Shown one piece after another: positions 6,747 to 11,219 of a DNA stretch of 11,219 nt. Both the position numbers and the translations under genes were made by a program. The DNA is from Dunaliella salina (taxonomy: Eukaryota; Chlorophyta; Chlorophyceae; Chlamydomonadales; Dunaliellaceae), in contig MU070645.1 in the NCBI GenBank assembly GCA_002284615.2, forward strand, positions 27,862 to 39,080, in the 5' to 3' direction. The first letter of the stretch is position 1. Each line of letters opens with the position of its first letter. Under the pieces are notes generated by a model. That model searched no databases, had not been told where the DNA came from, and worked only from the letters and a program-made list of their open reading frames with translations.

Positions 6747-7648
6747 CACATCGCTTGTCAGATTGCACCCCTCCTCTGCATTAGAAACCAAGGTAATTGT
6801 TGCTAAACCTTGCTTTGTGCAGTCAATTAGATGGTCTATCATCCATCTCATTCATATGGCTCACCATGTTAGGATGCGCCCCTCCTCTGCAGTACAATTT
6901 GTGGTTATTGCTAACTGACAATTATGCAGTTGGTCAGTCACCCTTTCCATTTGTCTGGCTCATCTTATCAGCATCGTCCCCTCCTCTACTATACTGTACC
7001 ATGTGCCATGAATTGTGGTTACTGCCAAACCAGCTTATGCACTCATTTAGTTGGTCTACTGCCCTTTTGATTCATGTGGCTCACCTTGCTAGGATGTGCT
7101 TCACAGATTGTGGCTATTGCTAACTGATGGTCATATACGTCATAAATATATATATATATATGTATATATATTTCATATCTGATATTGTGGATGTTTTTTT
7201 GTGAGGCTGGCAGGGACCAGCCGGCTCATCAGTCAAACCACCTGGCTGAAGGCCAAAACCCTATGTAACCTAACCCAACCAAACTGATGGTCGTGCAGTC
7301 AGTTTGTTGGCCTGTTACCCTCTCCCATAGTCTAATTCACCTTGCTAGGATGGACCCCTCCTCTACAATACTGCACTGTATCATGTACTAAAAATTGTCG
7401 TTATTGCTCAACCATGCTTACGCAGTCATTGACTTGGTCTATCACTCTATCACCCTTTTCATTCATCTGGCTCACCTTGTTAGGATGCGCACCACCTCTG
7501 CATTTTAAATCACAGTGATTGTTGCTAAATCAAGCATTATGCAGTCAATCGTGATTATTGCGATTGCGATGGTTATGCAGCCGGTTAAATGGTCTGTCAC
7601 CCTCTTCATTTGTCTGGCTCACCTTATCAGGATGGTCCCCTCCTCTGA
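6747..7648. repeat. Array of ~100-150 bp units carrying copies of an exon donor
   Basis: At least seven diverged units, with the landmark CCCCTCCTCT or a variant near 6768, 6879, 6978, 7353, 7489 and 7637 (two further units, near 7099 and 7284, lack a clean landmark). Each unit has GGTTATTGCTAAAC, TATGCAGTCA, GGTCTATCACCCTTTTCATT and CTGGCTCACCTTGTTAGGAT. On the minus strand the segment AGAGGNGGGNCCATCCTRA followed by CAAGGTGAGCCAGA is the 3' end and donor of candidate exon 7830..7623; several copies keep GTGAGCCA. One unit is split by the insertion at 7133-7281. Confidence 0.85.
7133..7281 (-). mobile_element. 149-bp SINE-like insertion with 11-bp target-site duplication
   Basis: Flanked by the exact direct repeat AACTGATGGTC at 7122-7132 and 7282-7292. 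Removing the insert and one copy restores a normal unit of the surrounding array, so this is a real insertion. Read on the minus strand, it starts TGGTTGGGTTAGGTTACATA, has a GC-rich body with a GGCTGG...CCAGCC hairpin (7205-7222), then A7, an AT-rich stretch and an (AT)n tail next to the duplication, as in short non-LTR retroposons. GGTTTGACTGA only loosely resembles a polymerase III B box and no clear A box is seen, so the class is uncertain. Confidence 0.65.
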
Positions 7649-7830
7649 CCAGGGTTGCTTCTTGGAATTGACCGTCATAGGGAGTTATCCAAAGCCTGAG
7701 CGCAGCAGTGCATGCATGAACTTCCACAGTTGCCTTCAGTGCACGGGCACAAAGGTGTTCCAAGTGGCACCGATTGCTCTGCAGCACAATCCTCTCTGAG
7801 GCGTGATGCACGTGTGGGTGATACCACGCA
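7623..7830 (-). CDS. Candidate exon upstream of the membrane segment
   Basis: Seen: acceptor ctttcgctgcag before 7830 and donor GATAAG|GTGAGC after 7623. The 208-bp exon (phase 2 in, phase 0 out) reads AWYHPHVHHASERIVLQSNR, CHLEHLCARALKATVEVHAC, TAALRLWITPYDGQFQEATL and VRGGDHPDK. The phase-0 end fits exon 6680..6546, and the one-base start fits the phase-2 end of 10250..10174. The caution is that the last ~25 bases with the donor belong to a tandem array that fills the downstream intron, so the apparent exon end could itself be repeat. A second frame from the same acceptor is open and Cys-rich (CPCTEGNCGSSCMHCC) but meets a stop before any good donor. Function unknown. Confidence 0.33.
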
Positions 7831-7921
7831 CTGCAGCGAAAGTTTATCTCCTTGTGGCAAACTTCCCTCTTTCATCTCTTTGGGACCAAGTGCACGTGCA
7901 TGAGGCATTGTTCTTATGAGT

Positions 7922-8076
7922 CAAGCGCGGAAGGATGCAGTTGATCTTTCACAGCTCATGCTATCAGACCTGAACGAACCTGAGAGCTCATGAGCGCGCA
8001 TGAGGGTCCATGAGCCCACAGCCTCAAGAGGTCGTGCTGCAAAAGCTGAGCACTCAATCGCACATGGACTCATGTG
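7922..8076. repeat. Left part of the ~120-bp satellite
   Basis: Contains GAGCCCACAGCCTCAAGAG at 8012, CTGCAAAAGCTGAGCACTCA and CGCACATGGACTCATGTG, matching the units at 9113-9600. It is interrupted by the hAT-like element. The leftmost part (7940-8010) is a degenerate GAGCTCATGAGC-rich stretch. Confidence 0.7.
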
Positions 8077-8102
8077 TAGGGATCGGCGTTAACATATAGC
8101 GC

Positions 8103-8128
8103 TATGTAGCGCTTCATCGCGCTACATA
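8103..8128. repeat. Subterminal hairpin of the hAT-like element, left side
   Basis: Perfect arms TATGTAGCGC and GCGCTACATA around loop TTCATC, adjoining the palindrome ATAGCGCTAT. In hAT elements repeated subterminal motifs are transposase binding sites; that role is inferred here. Confidence 0.8.
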
Positions 8129-8168
8129 ATTATGGGATACAGCGCATGCCAAAATCAGGTGTCGCAAA

Positions 8169-8518
8169 TTGGCCCAAATCGGCCCAAATCGGCAGTCCTT
8201 CGTGCAGGGGCGACTGAAACCCGCAGACCAGCACAAGAAGCTGACGATGGGTGGTGAAAAGGCATGGAGTGAAAGCTCCATTGTGAAAATCAAGCCAGAG
8301 TGTGGGGTGCCGTGCGTGCTGGAGTGCAAGGTGTGCAAGGCCGACCTCAGCTCAGCGAACCCTTCAGGGACCTACAAACCCAAAATTGCACATCAGCAGC
8401 ATTGGCAGCATTGGCAGCAGTAGGAGGCAGCAAAGGGGAAGGCAGTAGCAGCAAGAAGCAGGCCAGGGAGGAGGTGGAAGAGCCCTTCCACCTCGAGGTG
8501 GACTGCATTAAATAATCA
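8169..8518 (+). pseudogene. BED zinc-finger fragment of a hAT transposase, frameshifted
   Basis: Seen: the plus frame from 8169 (no ATG at the start) reads ...KAWSESSIVKIKPECGVPCV then LECKVCKADLSSANPSGTYK and PKIAHQQHW, stopping at 8423. Cys53 and Cys56 with His75 and His78 give the C-x2-C...H-x2-H spacing of a BED finger, the DNA-binding head of many hAT transposases. At the histidines a 9-bp repeat (GCAGCATTG) occurs and the plausible continuation jumps to another frame (SKGEGSSSKKQAREEVEEPF), ending at 8515. Further short pieces (QPNAKKSKMATFTV near 8530) may be remains of the same gene. No dimerisation or catalytic region is seen, so this is a truncated, dead copy. Confidence 0.55.
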
Positions 8519-9009
8519 ATATTGGCCAGCCCAACGCCAAGAAGAGCAAGATGGCAACCTTCACAGTGAGCCCCAGCCCAAAGTGGTACTCCTAGCTTGC
8601 AGCGCTGAAGAGAGTACACCGGGGGAAATGGTTCAAACGCTAGATGTGTGGGAGTGGAAAACTGAACGGATCAGATTTTGGAACAGCGATCTGGCATGTA
8701 CAACCGCTGCTGCCAACTGAATTAATTTTTTGGAGTTGATGAGTGGAAAGGAGAACCTGAGCTGTCTCTTGCTTATAGGAAAGGAGGAGAGGAATGGGGA
8801 TAGTCTTTTAAGTGCACTGGACAATGCACGTACAAGGCAAAATCTGCTGAAGTGCTGATACAACGCTATATTTAGGTTCGATCACGCCTAGAGCTCGACA
8901 TAATTATTTTTTTCACTTTAGTTTTTGGTCAGGTGCTCTGTGCACAGTCCCCCAGCTGCCATCCGAATCTGGTGGCCAAATTCGACTTGGACATGGGAGT
9001 TCTGGAGAA

Positions 9010-9096
9010 CTACAGCGAATATATACAGCGCAATATAGCGATATATCGCTGTATAGCGCTACATAGCGCTATAGGTTTGGCTCATATAGCGCTATA
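9010..9096. repeat. Subterminal palindrome cluster of the hAT-like element, right side
   Basis: About six variants of (T)ATAGCG(CTATA): CAGCGCAATA, ATAGCGATATATCGCT (14-bp palindrome at 9037-9050), ATAGCGCTAC, ATAGCGCTATAG and ATATAGCGCTATAT. It mirrors the smaller cluster at the left end, and the asymmetry may reflect unequal end decay. Confidence 0.8.
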
Positions 9097-9112
9097 TGCC
9101 GATTTTTACTCA

Positions 9113-9600
9113 CTCATGTGCAATGAGCCAACAGCCTCAAGAGCTCATGCTGCAAAACCTGAGCACCAGAGCGCACATGGACTCGCATGTAAGCTGTAAA
9201 TGCTGAGCACTAAAGCGCACATGGACTCATGTGTAAGACAAGTTTTGACAGCCTCAAGAGCTCATGCTGCAAAAGCTGAGCATTTGAGCGCACATTGAAT
9301 CAAATTTACGTTGCCAAACCTGAGCACTAGAGCGCTCATTGACTCATGTGTTAGGCAGCTTTTGAGCCAACAATTTCAAGAGTTCATGCTGCAAAATTTG
9401 AGCATTAGAGCGCAAAGGGGGGCACATGTAAGACGCAAAACCTGAGCACTAGAGCGCTCATGGACTCACGCACAAGGGGATTATTGAGCTAACAGCCTCA
9501 AAACTCATGCAGCGAAACCTGAGTACTTGGGCGCATATCGACTCACGTGTAAGACAGTTTATGAACCAACAGCCGCTCCAGGTGCAAATTATCTCCTGCA
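9113..9600. repeat. ~120-bp satellite, about four and a half units
   Basis: ACAGCCTCAAGAGCTCATGC or a variant recurs at 9131, 9248, 9370, 9492 and, truncated, 9569: steps 117, 122, 122 and 77. Each full unit has two ~42-bp halves of the type CTGAGCACTAGAGCGCACAT followed by GGACTCATGTGTAAGAC. Subtracting the transposon, the step from the unit at 8018 to that at 9131 is also 77 bp, so single-half units exist at both ends. Confidence 0.85.
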
Positions 9601-10173
9601 GATTTGTGGACAGAAGTGCATTTGTGCTTGAGCTCAAGCCGTTCCAATAAATACTTTGCAGGCAAAGAAAACACAGGTCAGGCTACGGTTTGCACATAAC
9701 ACCCAAGAGGCGTATTCAGTACACTCTTGTATCCAACGTTGCTAAGTGGTGGCATTAGTGTCACCCCCAAGCTTTGGTCATTCCTTCCCCTTCTATCTTC
9801 ATTCATGGGTGTCTTGCAAAGCCGGAGTGGAGCAATGGACCCAATTTTACTTGATTGTTTCAAACTGTGATTTCACAGTAAAAGAAACAAGCATTGTACA
9901 GGCTGCTCCTCTGTGTGCAGGCCAGCGCCAAATACGATTTCTACCACACTACGGACACCTGATAGTCAAAGGCTCATGAAGTCTTCCGGCCCTAATTTCT
10001 CATGTGGTGAAGGCTTGCTCAACATTCACAACTCAGCCTCTTGGCCATGTTTTGTGGCTTGATGCAGGGGAGCCTTGCTGAAAATCCCCTTAGGGATGCT
10101 CAGGGTGGATCCCACTTCTTGCAAAGCTCCCCATAAACAATCCATTCCATGCCTTCTAAATTGCCGTCAGAAC
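9601..10173. other. No gene recognised
   Basis: Both strands carry only short open frames. Acceptor-like pyrimidine-cag sites exist on the minus strand (for example gggattttcag near 10080), but the frames behind them stop within 20 codons and have no good donor. I see no repeat, RNA gene or promoter here. Confidence 0.5.
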
Positions 10174-10250
10174 CTTTCAATTTTCATACGAGCTGTCTCC
10201 AACAAAAGGCAAACAAGCCCCAATGGAAAATAATCATGTGCACCCCTAGC
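10174..10250 (-). CDS. Weak candidate upstream exon with a short hydrophobic run
   Basis: Seen: acceptor cccttttcttgtgttcag precedes 10250. The frame reads ARGAHDYFPLGLVCLLLETA then RMKIE and leaves AG at a weak donor (GAAAG|GTTCTG) after 10174, 77 bp in all. The AG plus the first T of exon 7830..7623 gives Ser, so phases agree. The segment FPLGLVCLLL could be part of a membrane helix. The distance to the next candidate exon is about 2.3 kb and contains the satellite and hAT element. Chance is a serious alternative. Confidence 0.2.
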
Positions 10251-10650
10251 CTGAACACAAGAAAAGGGACCAGCTTCCATACAAGCTAAAATGGACCACC
10301 TTGCAAGACAAAACAAAAGGAAAAGCTGAGACACCTTGCCGAGTACCTTGCCCATCTCTCTCACACCTTCACTTTTATTCAAGGCTTGCAAGTATGTGTT
10401 TGATTGATGCCTCCTCTCATTTAAACCTTGTACCTTACGCACCTCTCAGTATGGGACCCGCATCAATCAACGCGGCAGCAAACCCTGTCAGATTGCAGAG
10501 CACAGTGGGTGAGGTAGAGGACGTGGCAAAGGCTATGGTAAGAGGTACAGCGGAGGCTATGGTAAGAGGCTGTGGTACAGGAACGACAACAATCCGTGGT
10601 CCATGCAACAAAGGGGGCAACAAGTGGTGCACATGTTGAACAAGCTCCTT

Positions 10651-10776
10651 GTGCACACAACGAGCAGCTGACACAATGTGAATGACGACCACTGTCCTTG
10701 CCAGGGGCTCCCAATGCACACAAGGAGCAGCTGACACCAGGTGGACGATGATCAGATGACCACTGCCTTTGCCGGA
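10651..10776. repeat. 63-bp tandem duplication
   Basis: GTGCACACAACGAGCAGCTG at 10651 and ATGCACACAAGGAGCAGCTG at 10714 start two ~63-bp copies that continue ACA-C...TG-ACGA and end CCACTGYCYTTGCC. Period 63 keeps frame, which is why long frames remain open on the minus strand. Confidence 0.75.
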
Positions 10777-11106
10777 AGCAGAAGCAGTGAGGTCCTGCTC
10801 AAACGCTTCCTTCCATACTTCCCTTCGACAGCTTGATGCCAGAAGCTAACAAACCAAACCAAATCAACTCACCCCAAAACCTGCATGGGCACAGGTGGGC
10901 ACATGGAGAGCATGTGTAAGTTGTGTTGCAAACAATTGTACTATAAAAAAACACTAGGGCCTCAATGGTCCGTTGACTATATCTAGGGTCTCTGGCGCAT
11001 TGCAACATCTGTCATAGCTTTTTTCGTAGGGATTGCAAACAGGATTGCATAGCATCTAAGATGAAGATTGTAGCTTAGAATAAAGCAATCAAGAGCGCCC
11101 TTTAAT

Positions 11107-11176
11107 GGGGGGGGGGGCTGCAGAATGGCAGATCATTTTTGGTGGGCTCTACCAATGCAGAAGCACAGGGGGGGGG
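11107..11176. repeat. Two homopolymer G tracts (G11 and G9)
   Basis: G11 at 11107-11117 and G9 at 11168-11176, about 60 bp apart, each followed within ~45-60 bases by GGGCTCTAC and then GCAG, suggesting a diverged short duplication. Long G runs are also typical sequencing-error sites, so their exact length is uncertain. Confidence 0.7.
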
Positions 11177-11219
11177 CAATGGTCCGCCCAAGGGGCTCTA
11201 CTCTTTACCCTGCAGCCAC

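Larger units (their letters stand above)
8077..9108. mobile_element. Non-autonomous hAT-like DNA transposon remnant, ~1.03 kb
   Basis: Seen: the left end is TAGGGATCGGC(GTTA)ACATATAGCGCTAT; the inverted right end is TAAAAATCGGCATATAGCGC, an imperfect terminal inverted repeat. CTCATGTG occurs immediately left (8069-8076) and just right (9113-9120, after an extra CTCA), consistent with an 8-bp target duplication. Both subterminal zones carry repeated AGCGCTAT-type palindromes, including a perfect 10-bp-arm hairpin at 8103-8128 and the 14-bp palindrome at 9037-9050. A BED-type zinc-finger fragment lies inside. Family knowledge: 8-bp duplications, short TIRs, subterminal repeats and BED fingers together point to the hAT superfamily. 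No catalytic domain can be read, so it could only move with a transposase supplied elsewhere. Confidence 0.72.
10251..11219. other. No confidently supported gene; small duplication and G tracts
   Basis: Around 10435-10737 all three minus frames stay open (one Cys-rich, one hydrophobic), and a plus frame at 10513-10671 reads as an RGG/YG-rich peptide; these conflict and none has convincing splice sites. 10780-11219 has only short frames and two G tracts near the right end. Confidence 0.4.

Noticed and set aside
7137..7171. TATA-type promoter in the AT stretch
   Set aside because: It is the (AT)n tail of the retroposon-like insertion with no downstream gene start.
7190..7235. Hammerhead ribozyme core, because the minus strand of the SINE-like element has CTGATGAG before a stable hairpin
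   Set aside because: The GAAA after stem II and a cleavage-site stem III are missing; the sequence continues CACAAAAA.
7255..7281. Interstitial telomere repeat (AACCCTATGTAACCTAACCC)
   Set aside because: No two consecutive units of a known plant or algal telomere repeat; it is the head of the inserted element.
7675..7908. Cys-rich minus frame (CPCTEGNCGSSCMHCC) as an extracellular domain
   Set aside because: It uses the same acceptor as 7830..7623 but stops at 7675 with no good donor before the stop, while the other frame runs cleanly to a consensus donor.
10435..10737. Minus-strand hydrophobic or Cys-rich exon
   Set aside because: All three frames are open over a duplicated 63-bp segment; splice sites are weak and no frame is favoured.

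Overview
The window reads as eukaryotic nuclear DNA. It has no dense gene layout, operons or long open frames. It does have GT-AG exon/intron junctions, long non-coding stretches, di- and tetranucleotide microsatellites, many diverged minisatellites, a hAT-like DNA transposon remnant and a short retroposon-like insertion. I could not fix the organism. A green-lineage host (streptophyte alga, fern or similar) is a guess from intron style and repeat content only.

The main result is a split gene on the minus strand that none of the long open frames reveals. At the low-coordinate edge, the minus strand of 105..1 encodes the start of a protein kinase domain (LLAEGSFGKV, the ATP-binding glycine-rich loop) behind a strong splice acceptor. 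One intron upstream, the exon 1334..1184 encodes a coiled-coil-like helix. Its last base (phase 1) combines with the first two bases of the kinase exon to make an Asp codon, so the two join in frame. Further upstream on the same strand, weaker candidate exons encode another helical segment (1778..1603), the end of a membrane helix plus a basic helix (2977..2916), a cytosol-type segment entering a membrane helix (4597..4464), another hydrophobic helix (6680..6546), and less certain pieces at 7830..7623 and 10250..10174. Several junctions agree in phase (10250..10174 to 7830..7623 to 6680..6546; 4597..4464 to 2977..2916 to 1778..1603; 1334..1184 to 105..1). Two do not close: 6680..6546 to 4597..4464, and 1778..1603 to 1334..1184. 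The inferred product is a multi-pass membrane protein with a coiled-coil linker and a C-terminal kinase domain that continues beyond base 1.

Almost everything else is intron filled with tandem repeats, each intron carrying its own families. Several arrays sit against exon edges and contain copies of exon-plus-splice-site sequence. The clearest is a seven-copy 104-108 bp array (4540-5244) made from the 5' part of exon 4597..4464 and its acceptor, arranged as alternating A/B dimers. A second array (6747-7648) repeats the donor end of exon 7830..7623. Small duplications flank the exons at 1334 and 1603.

Mobile DNA: a ~1.03 kb hAT-like element (8077-9108) with short inverted ends, subterminal AGCGCTAT palindromes, a broken BED-type zinc-finger reading frame and an 8-bp target duplication splits a ~120 bp satellite. 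A 149-bp retroposon-like element (7133-7281) with an 11-bp target duplication sits inside the 6747-7648 array. From 9600 to the right end I see little that I can name.
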